DNA from: Gemmatimonadota bacterium
GTDB taxonomy: Bacteria; Gemmatimonadota; Gemmatimonadetes; Longimicrobiales; Gaopeijiaceae
Assembly: GCA_007132965.1 (NCBI GenBank)
Contig: SLNQ01000065.1
Coordinates: forward strand, 1 to 37,982
Reading direction: 5' to 3'
DNA: 37,982 nt
Part shown: positions 1 to 7,403 of the stretch, in pieces
Numbering within the stretch: position 1 is the first letter of the stretch
Layout of the letters: every line of letters starts with the position of its first letter
Translations under genes and position numbers: made by a program
The notes under the pieces: generated by a model
Database searches by the model: none
What the model was told of the DNA's origin: nothing
The model's input: the letters and a program-made list of their open reading frames with translations, nothing else

Positions 1-42
1 GCGAAAGTGTACCCTTCTCCAGGTTTTGCCCCGGTCCCCTGA
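1..42 (+). other. Possible tail of an upstream reading frame
   Basis: Frame 1 is open from the window edge to a TGA at 40-42 and would encode 13 residues ending in APVP. It could be the last codons of a gene that starts before the window, but the stretch is too short to recognise. Bases 43-53 form the short gap before the next gene. No promoter is evident. Confidence 0.15.
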
Positions 43-53
43 CAGGCTCCGAA

Positions 54-1058
54 ATGCCCGCAGACAAGACCGTCCTATACTTTGACGGTGGTCGGAACGA
101 ACCGTCACCCGTGCTCATCCGCTTTGCCGGAGAGCATGGACTGACGGTGGTTCCCCTGGCCCATCCCGACGATGTCATCGAGCGTACGAACCGGGCGTTT
201 CCGGCGTGTCTGGTCATGGACGCCGGTCCGGACGCCGATGCAGCGTTTCGGCTGTGCACCCGACTGAAGGGTGATCCCTTCTCGTCCATCGTGCCGGTGG
301 CCATCTTCGTTCCGTCCAGCCCGGAGGGTCTGCCATCCCGCGGCCTGGAGTCGGGGGCCGACGAGGTGCTTCGCGACGGGATCTCGGATCGCGAACGCCG
401 ACTCCGGCTGGAGCTTCTCCTGCGGCGGGCCGCCCGGGACGTTTCGGTTCATCCAACGACGCGGCTCCCCGGCACGGTCCAGATCGAACGGGAGCTGACT
501 CGCCGCCTGGAGGAGGGCACCCCATTCGCCGTCTGTTACGCTGACCTGGACCACTTCAAGGAATTCAACGACCGTTACAGCTACGCGCGGGGCGACCGGG
601 TCATCCTCCTCACCGCCATCATTCTCAGGGACATGGTTCGGGCCCTTGCACCGGAGGGGTTCGTCGGTCATATCGGAGGTGACGACTTCATCTTCACGCT
701 GCCCCTCTCGAAGCTGGACCGGGTATGCGGAGAGATCCTTCCCCTCTTCGACGAGTTGATTCCCTTCCAGTACACACCCGAGGACCGGGTCGCCGGCTAC
801 TTCCTGGGGAAGGACCGGAGAGGAACCATCCACCGTGTGCCCCTCATGACGCTCAGTATCGGTGTCGTGACGAACCGCCTGGGCGACTTCGACCACCCGG
901 CACAAGTGGGGGAGCGGGCAGCCGAGATGAAGAGTTTTGCCAAGTCCATTCCCGGTTCGGTCTACGTCGTGGACCGCCGCCATCCATCGCCGTCCGGGTC
1001 CCATGCCGCAGCAGCGGTCACTGACGTGACTCGGGAAGAAGCCAGGAGCAAGCCGTGA
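54..1058 (+). CDS. Receiver-like / GGDEF-domain regulator with degenerate GGDDF motif
   Basis: A 334-residue cytoplasmic protein with no membrane segment. Residues 5-130 resemble a response-regulator receiver, with a candidate phospho-acceptor Asp56 in LVMDAGPD, but I cannot find the usual conserved Lys after strand 5. Residues about 137-310 form a GGDEF domain: YADLDHFKEFND matches the metal and substrate region, and HIGGDDF at 206-212 stands in for GG(D/E)EF. The fourth motif position is Asp instead of Glu, and no RxxD inhibitory site lies at the usual distance upstream. Diguanylate cyclase activity is therefore uncertain; it may be a c-di-GMP or GTP sensor, or a pseudoenzyme. Its stop overlaps the GTG start of the zinc-ribbon gene, so the two are probably translated together. 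The ATG at 54 has only a weak ribosome site. Confidence 0.8.
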   Translation: MPADKTVLYFDGGRNEPSPVLIRFAGEHGLTVVPLAHPDDVIERTNRAFPACLVMDAGPDADAAFRLCTRLKGDPFSSIVPVAIFVPSSPEGLPSRGLESGADEVLRDGISDRERRLRLELLLRRAARDVSVHPTTRLPGTVQIERELTRRLEEGTPFAVCYADLDHFKEFNDRYSYARGDRVILLTAIILRDMVRALAPEGFVGHIGGDDFIFTLPLSKLDRVCGEILPLFDELIPFQYTPEDRVAGYFLGKDRRGTIHRVPLMTLSIGVVTNRLGDFDHPAQVGERAAEMKSFAKSIPGSVYVVDRRHPSPSGSHAAAAVTDVTREEARSKP

Positions 1059-1885
1059 CGTCTTCCGCACTCGCACCCTTCGAGGTTCGGTGTCCATCGT
1101 GCGAAACCGAGTTTCCGGTGGATCCCGAACGAATCCCCACCGCGGGCATCCCGGCCATCTGCTCGACCTGTATGCGCACCTTCCTCGTAGTACTCCCCGA
1201 CGAGGCGGTCCTGAATCGACAGACCCAGGAGGTGGCTCCGTCTGTGGAGCCCCGGTCTCCGGAACCGGTGGTGGATCCGATTCCAGAACCGGTTGAGGAG
1301 CCGACGCCGGAGCCGTTGGAGGAACCGGTTGAGGAGCCGATTCTGGAACCGTTGGAGGAACCGATTTCGGAACCGGTTGAGGGGCCGCTTCCGGAACCGT
1401 TGGAGGAGCCGGTTGAGGAACCGATTTCGGAACCGGTTGACGAGCCCGTCGCCGAACCGGAGTCGTCTGCCGCCGCCCCCCCCACCGACGAGGCTGAGCC
1501 CAGGGTCACCGCACAGCCTCCGGAGGATCCAGCGGACCTGCAGGACCTGAGCTCACTGGCCGACGAAGCCCTCTCGGAGGAACCGGACGCGACTGTGGCC
1601 CGGGAGGCCAACCTATCGCTGGGCGCAGCTCGATTCGGACGGCGGGATCCGCACGAGCGCGCACGCCGCCTGGCCCGCGTCCTGGTGTCGGACATCATTG
1701 CGTACTACCCGGAGAAGCACGCTCGGGCCGTAGAGGAAGGCCGGGTCAAAGAGACGTTCGAGGAGGAGGTGAAGAAGTCCTGGAAGGAGTTCGTGGATCA
1801 GGTGGGCAGTGACATCGCCGAGTCCACGGACTACTTCAGGATGGCCTTGAACGAAGTGCTGGCCAGAGGGCGGGAGATCTACTGA
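1055..1885 (+). CDS. Zinc-ribbon protein with Glu-Pro repeat linker and conserved C-terminal helical domain
   Basis: A 276-residue protein starting at GTG 1055, overlapping the previous stop by four bases. The N-terminus carries a four-Cys zinc ribbon (Cys13, Cys16, Cys36, Cys39) of the MJ0042/zinc_ribbon_5 kind. Residues about 69-140 are a low-complexity linker of EPxxEP-type repeats. The last 80 or so residues (RFGRRDPHERARRLARVLVS onward) are helical, charged and ordered, with no signal peptide or membrane segment. Proteins with this ribbon-linker-helix layout occur in several deep-branching Gram-negative phyla (family knowledge), but the function is unknown. Coupling to the GGDEF-like gene suggests a shared signalling role (inference). 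The run ends at the terminator at 2031-2062 if transcription does not continue into prfB. Confidence 0.8.
   Translation: MTSSALAPFEVRCPSCETEFPVDPERIPTAGIPAICSTCMRTFLVVLPDEAVLNRQTQEVAPSVEPRSPEPVVDPIPEPVEEPTPEPLEEPVEEPILEPLEEPISEPVEGPLPEPLEEPVEEPISEPVDEPVAEPESSAAAPPTDEAEPRVTAQPPEDPADLQDLSSLADEALSEEPDATVAREANLSLGAARFGRRDPHERARRLARVLVSDIIAYYPEKHARAVEEGRVKETFEEEVKKSWKEFVDQVGSDIAESTDYFRMALNEVLARGREIY
1284..1455 (+). repeat. In-frame GAACCG/GAGCCG repeat coding the Glu-Pro linker
   Basis: About 170 bases of degenerate tandem repeat built on GAACCGGTTGAGGAGCCG and variants, all in frame with the zinc-ribbon gene. It encodes units such as EPVEEPIS and EPLEEPVE. Near-identical blocks recur at about 1331-1380 and 1403-1440. 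Such runs can change length by slippage without breaking the frame. Confidence 0.85.
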
Positions 1886-1945
1886 ACCCACAGGGAGATT
1901 GGCGGGATGCGCGGAGGAGCTTCAGCGCGCTGATCGTTTCGTGAG

Positions 1946-1974
1946 TTGAAGGCCCCCAGCCAGAGGGATATATT
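1946..1974 (+). promoter_or_regulatory. Strong sigma70-like promoter upstream of the prfB leader
   Basis: TTGAAG (1946-1951), a 17-base spacer, then TATATT (1969-1974), continuing as TATATTTTC. This is the most consensus-like promoter in the window and an AT-rich island in GC-rich DNA. The expected start of transcription is near 1981, just before a hairpin-rich leader. Confidence 0.7.
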
Positions 1975-1980
1975 TTCCCC

Positions 1981-2062
1981 TTGCGGGGTTCTACAACTTC
2001 GCCGGATTGACCGCGGGTTCGGCCGCGGACGGGGCCGCCCCCCGACGGGCGGCCCCGTTTTT
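1981..2062 (+). ncRNA. Candidate short leader RNA or attenuator ahead of prfB
   Basis: The RNA expected from the 1946-1974 promoter would run about 82 bases and end in an intrinsic terminator. It contains a 6-bp hairpin (CCGCGG 2011-2016, loop GTTCGG, CCGCGG 2023-2028) followed after two bases by the 10-bp terminator hairpin. A promoter placed before a terminator suggests a small RNA or transcription attenuation of prfB-lysS. It matches no RNA family I know: there is no SRP tetraloop pattern and no T-box. The assignment is inferred from layout only. Confidence 0.4.
2031..2062 (+). terminator. Intrinsic terminator between the zinc-ribbon gene and prfB
   Basis: A perfect 10-bp stem, GGGGCCGCCC (2031-2040) and GGGCGGCCCC (2047-2056), with a six-base loop, followed by GTTTTT (2057-2062). 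Confidence 0.85.
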
Positions 2063-2100
2063 CGTGGCCGGCATTCATGCAGACCATACGGACCATATAG

Positions 2101-3211
2101 ATGAACAGCGACGACAGAGAAAGGATCCGCGACTTGCAGGAGCGAATCGAAGAACTCAGGGGGTATCTTTGACCTCACTCACCGTGAGCGAAGGATCGAG
2201 GAACTCCAGGCGCGAATGACCGAACCGGGATTCTGGGACAATCCGGAGCAGGCGCGGGAAGTCATGGAGGAATCCAACCGCCTCAAGGGCTGGGTCGAGC
2301 CATGGAAGGAACTCCACGAGCGGGCAACCGAGCTCTCGGAGCTGGCGGAGCTCCTGGTCGAAGACAGCGACGCGGAGTTGGAGGAGGAGTGGGACCGTGA
2401 GGTCGCGCGGCTCCGCGGCAAGCTGGAGGGCCTGGAGCTTCGAACCATGCTCCAGGGGGAGAACGACCACCGGAACGCGCTGCTTACCATCCACGCCGGA
2501 GCAGGGGGCACCGAGTCGCAGGACTGGGCCGAAATGCTCCTGCGAATGTATCGACGCTGGGCCGAGAAACACGACTTCCAGCTCGAGTTGCTGGACATCC
2601 AACCCGGAGAAGAGGCCGGGATCAAGGGAGCGACCCTGCAGGTCACCGGCGAAGCGGCGTACGGCTTCCTGAAGGCGGAAAAGGGTGTACACCGCCTGGT
2701 CCGGATCTCCCCTTTCGACTCCCAGTCCAGGCGTCACACCTCCTTCGCGTCGGTTTTCGTGTATCCGGAGGTGGACGACGACATCGAAATCGAAATCGAT
2801 GAGGGCGACCTCCGGGTGGATACGTTCCGGGCGTCCGGGGCCGGGGGCCAGCATGTGAACAAAACCGACTCGGCCATCCGGATCACCCACGAGCCCACCG
2901 GGATTGTGGTGTCGTGCCAGCAGGAACGCTCGCAGCACAAGAACCGGGCGACGGCCATGAAGATGCTGAAGGCCGCCCTCTACGAGCGTGCCATGGAGGA
3001 GCGGGAACGGGAACGGGAGGCCGTCGAGGCCACCAAGACGGAGATCGGCTGGGGCAACCAGATCCGCTCCTATGTGTTCCAGCCCTACACCATGGTGAAC
3101 GACCATCGCACCGAGCTCAAAATCGGAGACGTAGACGCGGTGATGGACGGGGACCTGGACCTCTTTATCGAAGCCTACCTCAAGAAGTTTGGAGCCCAGA
3201 GCGCCGTATGA
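2101..3211 (+). CDS. prfB: Peptide chain release factor 2, with programmed +1 frameshift (join 2101-2169, 2171-3211)
   Basis: Release factor 2 ends translation at UGA and UAA codons. The gene is read as 23 codons from ATG 2101, an in-frame TGA at 2170-2172, then a +1 shift into the long frame from 2171, giving 369 residues (E. coli has 365). The joined sequence reads LRGYL then DLTHRERRIEELQ, as expected for RF2. The stop-recognition motif SPF is at residues 203-205, the normal RF2 tripeptide. The catalytic GGQ is at 248-250 in ASGAGGQHVNKTDSA. Naming the start at the internal ATG 2216 would lose the N-terminal 38 residues. The in-frame TAG at 2098-2100 just before the ATG rules out a longer start. 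The stop overlaps the lysS ATG by four bases. Confidence 0.97.
2157..2173 (+). promoter_or_regulatory. RF2 programmed +1 frameshift site
   Basis: AGGGGGTATCTTTGAC contains an internal Shine-Dalgarno-like AGGGGG, the slippery CTT codon (2167-2169), the TGA stop (2170-2172) and the following C. The core is the same as the well-studied E. coli prfB site. Low RF2 slows termination at the TGA, the ribosome slips +1, and full-length RF2 is made, giving autoregulation (established for this family). Confidence 0.97.
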
Positions 3212-4836
3212 CCCGGAAGCCCAGCAGCAATCCAACCGAGACCGCCCGTGAGTCCGAACCGACCCAGCAGGAGCCGACCACTGGCTCCTCCCCTTCGGAC
3301 GAGTCCGACAGCCACCTTCTGAAAGTCCGCAGGGAGAAGCTCCAGGCCCTGAAGGAGAAGGGAATTCGGCCCTTTGCCTACCGGTTCGAGCGAACCCACC
3401 GCAGCGATGAGGCCCGGTCCCGGTTTGTAGAAATGGAGGAGGCCGAAGCGCTGGACGAAAAGGGGAAGGGAGACGAAGTGCGCGTGGCGGGCCGTATTCT
3501 GAGCTGGCGCAGCCACGGAAAGAGTGCCTTCGCCCATATCGAGGACGGAGGCGGCCGCATCCAGCTCTATTTCCGACTGAACATCCTGGGCCAGGAGCGC
3601 TTCGAGGACCTCGACCTGCTGGATCTGGGAGACTGGCTGGGCGTGGAGGGGCGCCTCTTCCGCACCCGTACCGGTGAGATCACCGTCGAGGTGAACGACT
3701 GGGAGCTTCTCTCCAAGTCCCTTCGCCCACTTCCCCTGGGGAAGGAGGAGGTGGATCCGGAATCCGGCGAGCGGATCGTGCACTCCGGTTTCGCCGACAC
3801 CCAGAGTCGCTACAGGCAGCGCTACGCCGACCTGGCAGTCCACCCGGAGGTGCGCGAGACCTTCCGGTTGCGAAGCCGGATGGTGACGGCGCTCCGACGC
3901 TTTCTGGACGCCCGGGAGTACCTGGAGGTGGAGACCCCGATCCTGCAGCCCATCTACGGCGGGGCCGCCGCTCGACCCTTCACCACCTACCACAACGCCC
4001 TGGACACCACCCTCTACCTGCGGATCGCCGACGAATTGTACCTGAAGCGACTCATCGTGGGAGGCATGGAGCGGGTCTACGAGATCGGAAAGGACTTCCG
4101 GAACGAGGGGATCGACCGGTCCCACAACCCGGAGTTCACCATGCTGGAGTTCTACCAGGCCTTTGCTGACTACCACGACATGATGGAGCTGGTTGAGGCG
4201 ATGCTGGCCACCGTGGCCCGGGAAACCACCGGCGATACCACGGTGAGCTACCAGGGCGAGGAGATCGACTTCTCGCCGCCCTTTGAACGGGTCTCCTTCG
4301 TGGACGCGCTGACGGAGGGTCTGGGCGAAGACTTCCGGGAGCTGGACGAAGCCGCCCTCCGCGACCGGGCCGAGGGGCTCACCGGCGATGACCTCTCGGG
4401 GGCGGGGAGGGGACGCCTCCTGGACAAACTCTTCGGCGCCCTGGTGGAGCCCTCGCTCGTGCAGCCCACCTTTGTGGTGGACTACCCAGTGGAGCTCTCG
4501 CCGCTGGCAAAGCTGCACCGGGAAGACTCCAGGCTCACGGAGCGCTTCGAACTCTTCGTCGCGGGAAGGGAGCTGGCCAATGCCTTTTCTGAGTTGAACG
4601 ACCCGCTGGACCAGAGGAGTCGCTTCGAGACCCAGTTGGGGCTGAAGGAGGCCGGAGACGACGAGACGCACCCCCTGGACGAGGACTTTCTCAGGGCCAT
4701 GGAGTACGGCATGCCCCCTACCGGCGGCGTGGGAATCGGCGTGGACCGTCTGGCCATGATCCTGGCTGACCGGCCCTCCATCCGCGACGTCATTCTCTTT
4801 CCCACCCTGCGGCCCGAGGACGGTGGGCAGGAATGA
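3208..4836 (+). CDS. lysS: Lysyl-tRNA synthetase, class II
   Basis: Charges tRNA-Lys with lysine in the cytoplasm. The 542-residue protein has a disordered Ser/Thr/Pro/Glu-rich tail (1-35), an OB-fold anticodon-binding domain (about 75-190, including VRVAGRILSWRSHGKSAFAH), and a class II core. Motif 2 is at FRNEGIDRSHNPEFT (from residue 297) and motif 3 at GVGIGVDRLAMIL (about 508-520). The start is ATG 3208, overlapping the prfB stop as ATGA; the open frame extends upstream, but only inside prfB. The prfB-lysS order is also seen in Enterobacteria. The stop overlaps the next start by four bases. Confidence 0.96.
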   Translation: MTRKPSSNPTETARESEPTQQEPTTGSSPSDESDSHLLKVRREKLQALKEKGIRPFAYRFERTHRSDEARSRFVEMEEAEALDEKGKGDEVRVAGRILSWRSHGKSAFAHIEDGGGRIQLYFRLNILGQERFEDLDLLDLGDWLGVEGRLFRTRTGEITVEVNDWELLSKSLRPLPLGKEEVDPESGERIVHSGFADTQSRYRQRYADLAVHPEVRETFRLRSRMVTALRRFLDAREYLEVETPILQPIYGGAAARPFTTYHNALDTTLYLRIADELYLKRLIVGGMERVYEIGKDFRNEGIDRSHNPEFTMLEFYQAFADYHDMMELVEAMLATVARETTGDTTVSYQGEEIDFSPPFERVSFVDALTEGLGEDFRELDEAALRDRAEGLTGDDLSGAGRGRLLDKLFGALVEPSLVQPTFVVDYPVELSPLAKLHREDSRLTERFELFVAGRELANAFSELNDPLDQRSRFETQLGLKEAGDDETHPLDEDFLRAMEYGMPPTGGVGIGVDRLAMILADRPSIRDVILFPTLRPEDGGQE

Positions 4837-6155
4837 CCCGGTCCGGCGGATCCCCCCCCCAGCGGGACGAGGTCTCCTCGAACCGACGAGAAGATCGACG
4901 ACCGGGAGCCCTCTCCTGGTTCGTGGCTCGTCGATATCTCGCGTCCAGAAAACGGGGACGCCTCCTCTCGTTCATCACCTGGATCTCCCTCGCCGGGGTA
5001 ACGGTAGGTGTCACGGCGCTCATCGTGGTCCTGGCGGTCATGAACGGGATGCAGACCGAACTTCGGGACAAGATCCTGGGCTCCACGCCCCACGTCCTGG
5101 TTCTGGAGCACGGCACCGCTCTCCGGATGGGAGACTGGCGTAGCGTGAAGGATAAGGTGAGCGAGGTGCCGCAGGTCCGAGCGGCCGCCCCCTTCCTGCT
5201 CACCAAGGTGGCGGTTCTCCGATCCGACGAGTACGCCCAGGCCGCTGACCTGTACGGCGTGTCGCTGGAGATGGATCCCGACGACGCCGTCACTGAGATG
5301 GAGGAGGAGATCCTCCGCGGAGTGCATGAGCTGGGGCCCACGGAGTCGGGCTACCCTCCGGTGGTGCTGGGCAGCCGTCTGGCGGACCGCCTGGGTGCCT
5401 TCACCGGAGACACGCTCCGGGTCATCTCGCTGGAGAACATCCGTCCAAGCCCCTATGGGCACCTCATTCCCACCGTCAGAGCCTTCGAGATGACGGGCAC
5501 GTTCACCACGGGGATGTACGAATACGACGTGGGGAACATGTACGCGCCCATGGACCGGGTGCAGGATCTGCTGGGCGTCCTTGGCGCTGACCAGGTCTCG
5601 GGACTGAGCGTACGGATCGACGACCCGTGGGAGGCGGCAGACACGGGGCGCGACATTCAGGATCACCTGGGTTTCCCATACTGGATCCAGACGTGGATTG
5701 ATACCAACCAGTCGCTCTTCGCCGCCCTGCAGCTGGAAAAGCTGGCCCTGGGCGTGATCCTCTTCCTGATCGTGGTGGTGGCGGCCTTCAACATCGTGAG
5801 CACGCTGGTGATGGTGGTGGTGGACCGCACGCCGGAGATCGGGATTCTCAAATCCATGGGGATGACAGATGGGCAGGTGCTCCGGGTCTTCATCCTGCAG
5901 GGGATGGCCATCGGGGTCCTGGGCACCCTCCTTGGCACGGGGCTGGGGCTCTTCTTGTCGTGGATCCTGCATCGCTTCCAGATCATCCAGATCCCGCCGG
6001 ACGTCTACTTCATCGAGCGGCTTCCGGTGTCGGTGGTTCCTGGCGACGTTCTGCTCATCGTGGGCGGGAGCCTCCTGATCGCGCTCCTGGCCACCATCTA
6101 CCCGGCACTCCAGGCTTCACGATTGCAGCCTGTGGAGGCAATCAAGCATGAGTAA
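4833..6155 (+). CDS. lolC: Lipoprotein-releasing ABC transporter permease, LolC/LolE family
   Basis: Inner-membrane permease of the Lol system, which extracts mature outer-membrane lipoproteins from the inner membrane using ATP hydrolysed by LolD. The 440 residues show the family layout: an N-terminal membrane helix (about 44-70, FITWISLAGVTVGVTALIVV), a large periplasmic domain (about 70-300), then three C-terminal helices (about 304-334, 350-382, 400-430) ending in [10 protein letters not shown], typical of MacB/FtsX-type permeases. Only one permease gene is present, so it may form a homodimer (LolF-like) instead of a LolC/LolE pair. It overlaps lysS by four bases and lolD by eight. Confidence 0.9.
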   Translation: MTRSGGSPPQRDEVSSNRREDRRPGALSWFVARRYLASRKRGRLLSFITWISLAGVTVGVTALIVVLAVMNGMQTELRDKILGSTPHVLVLEHGTALRMGDWRSVKDKVSEVPQVRAAAPFLLTKVAVLRSDEYAQAADLYGVSLEMDPDDAVTEMEEEILRGVHELGPTESGYPPVVLGSRLADRLGAFTGDTLRVISLENIRPSPYGHLIPTVRAFEMTGTFTTGMYEYDVGNMYAPMDRVQDLLGVLGADQVSGLSVRIDDPWEAADTGRDIQDHLGFPYWIQTWIDTNQSLFAALQLEKLALGVILFLIVVVAAFNIVSTLVMVVVDRTPEIGILKSMGMTDGQVLRVFILQGMAIGVLGTLLGTGLGLFLSWILHRFQIIQIPPDVYFIERLPVSVVPGDVLLIVGGSLLIALLATIYPALQASRLQPVEAIKHE

Positions 6156-6939
6156 GCCGCGTCCGGACCACGAGCCCGATCCCGCGGAGCGTACGCCCAA
6201 CGGGTCGTCGCTGACCCTCGAGGCCCGAGGTCTAAGGCGCTCCTTCACGCTGGGTGACGGGAGTGAACTCGAGGTTCTCCGGGGGGTAGATTTGTCCGTC
6301 GGAACAGGAGAGGCCGTGTCCATCGTGGGCGCCAGCGGAACGGGCAAGTCTACCCTTCTTCATGTGCTGGGCGCACTGGATCGTCCTACCTCCGGCGAGT
6401 TGTTCCTGGGAGGACGAACAATCACCGGCCGAAGTGGCCGAGAACTGGCCCGACTGCGAAATCAGTTCGTGGGATTCGTCTTCCAGTTCCACCACCTCCT
6501 GCGAGAATTCACCGCTCTGGAGAACGTGATGATGCCCCGCCTCATCGATGGGTCACCCCGGGCCGAGGCGGAGGCCAGGGCCAGGGAGCTCCTGGAGGCG
6601 GTGGGCCTGAGCCCGAGGCTGGGTCATAAGCCCTGGCAGCTCTCCGGAGGGGAGCAGCAGCGGGTAGCGGTGGCCCGGGCCCTGGCCAACGAGCCGGTGG
6701 TCCTCCTGGCCGACGAGCCGTCTGGAAACCTGGATGCCCGGACGAGTGAGGCTCTGCACGACCTCCTCTTCCGCATCCGGGAAGAGCGTGAACTTTCTCT
6801 CGTCCTCGTGACTCACAACAGGGAATTGGCGGCACGGGCCGACCGGACTCTCCTCTTGACGGAGGGGGTCCTGGAACCGACCCAGATTTCCCCGGAGGAG
6901 CCATGGTCTGCGAAAACTGCGGATCAGCCGACGCCGTGA
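6148..6939 (+). CDS. lolD: Lipoprotein-releasing system ATP-binding protein LolD
   Basis: ABC ATPase partner of the adjacent permease. In 263 residues it shows Walker [10 protein letters not shown] (61-69), the signature [15 protein letters not shown] (from 165), Walker [14 protein letters not shown] (183-195) and the switch His in LVTHN. The first 22 residues are an unstructured polar extension. The ATG at 6148 lies inside the lolC end, and its own 3' end overlaps the mcsA start by 37 bases, an unusually long overlap. MacB-type export is the main alternative, but the LolC-like partner favours Lol. Confidence 0.92.
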   Translation: MSKPRPDHEPDPAERTPNGSSLTLEARGLRRSFTLGDGSELEVLRGVDLSVGTGEAVSIVGASGTGKSTLLHVLGALDRPTSGELFLGGRTITGRSGRELARLRNQFVGFVFQFHHLLREFTALENVMMPRLIDGSPRAEAEARARELLEAVGLSPRLGHKPWQLSGGEQQRVAVARALANEPVVLLADEPSGNLDARTSEALHDLLFRIREERELSLVLVTHNRELAARADRTLLLTEGVLEPTQISPEEPWSAKTADQPTP

Positions 6940-7403
6940 TGCACCTGACGCAGATCGTCGACAACGAGATGAAATCGCTGCACCTGTGTGAGAAATGTGC
7001 GGCGGAAAAAGGAGTGGAGGGAACCGCCACGCCGGAGAACTTCCCCCTCACCGACTTCCTTGCCCAGCTGGGCAAGGAAGGCTCGGCGGGGACGGCGTTG
7101 CAGCGGACGGGGTCGTGTTCCTTCTGCGGCCTCACCTTCAAAGAATTCAGGGAGGTAGGCCGCCTGGGGTGCCCCCACTGCTGGACCAGCTTTGAGGGCC
7201 ACCTCCGGAGCCTGGTCCGGCGAATCCATGGAAGCGCGCAGCACGTGGGCAAGGTGTATCTCTCGCCGGACCCCTCGGTCTCGGAACGAGAGAAACGGCT
7301 TGAGGGGCTCAGGCGCAAGTTGAAACGGGCCGTAGAGATGGAGGACTTCGAGAGAGCGGCGGAGCTGCGAGACGAGATCCGCGACATGGAGCCGGCCACA
7401 TGA
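6903..7403 (+). CDS. mcsA: McsA-like zinc-finger, UVR-motif activator of protein arginine kinase
   Basis: A 166-residue protein with two four-Cys zinc sites (Cys3, 6, 29, 32 and Cys72, 75, 90, 93) and a C-terminal UVR motif (about 133-166, with [17 protein letters not shown]). This matches McsA, which in Firmicutes activates the kinase McsB and acts as a ClpC adaptor. The start is fixed by a GGAGG ribosome site just upstream of ATG 6903, even though that places it inside lolD. The stop overlaps the mcsB ATG by four bases, implying coupled translation with its partner. Confidence 0.9.
   Translation: MVCENCGSADAVMHLTQIVDNEMKSLHLCEKCAAEKGVEGTATPENFPLTDFLAQLGKEGSAGTALQRTGSCSFCGLTFKEFREVGRLGCPHCWTSFEGHLRSLVRRIHGSAQHVGKVYLSPDPSVSEREKRLEGLRRKLKRAVEMEDFERAAELRDEIRDMEPAT

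Noticed and set aside
1018..1698. Minus-strand Ser/Gly-rich repeat protein
   Set aside because: It is the reverse reading of the Glu-Pro repeats; the + strand has the zinc ribbon and a coupled start.
3175..5972. Two long minus-strand frames across lysS and lolC
   Set aside because: Low-complexity shadows of real genes with firm family motifs on the + strand.
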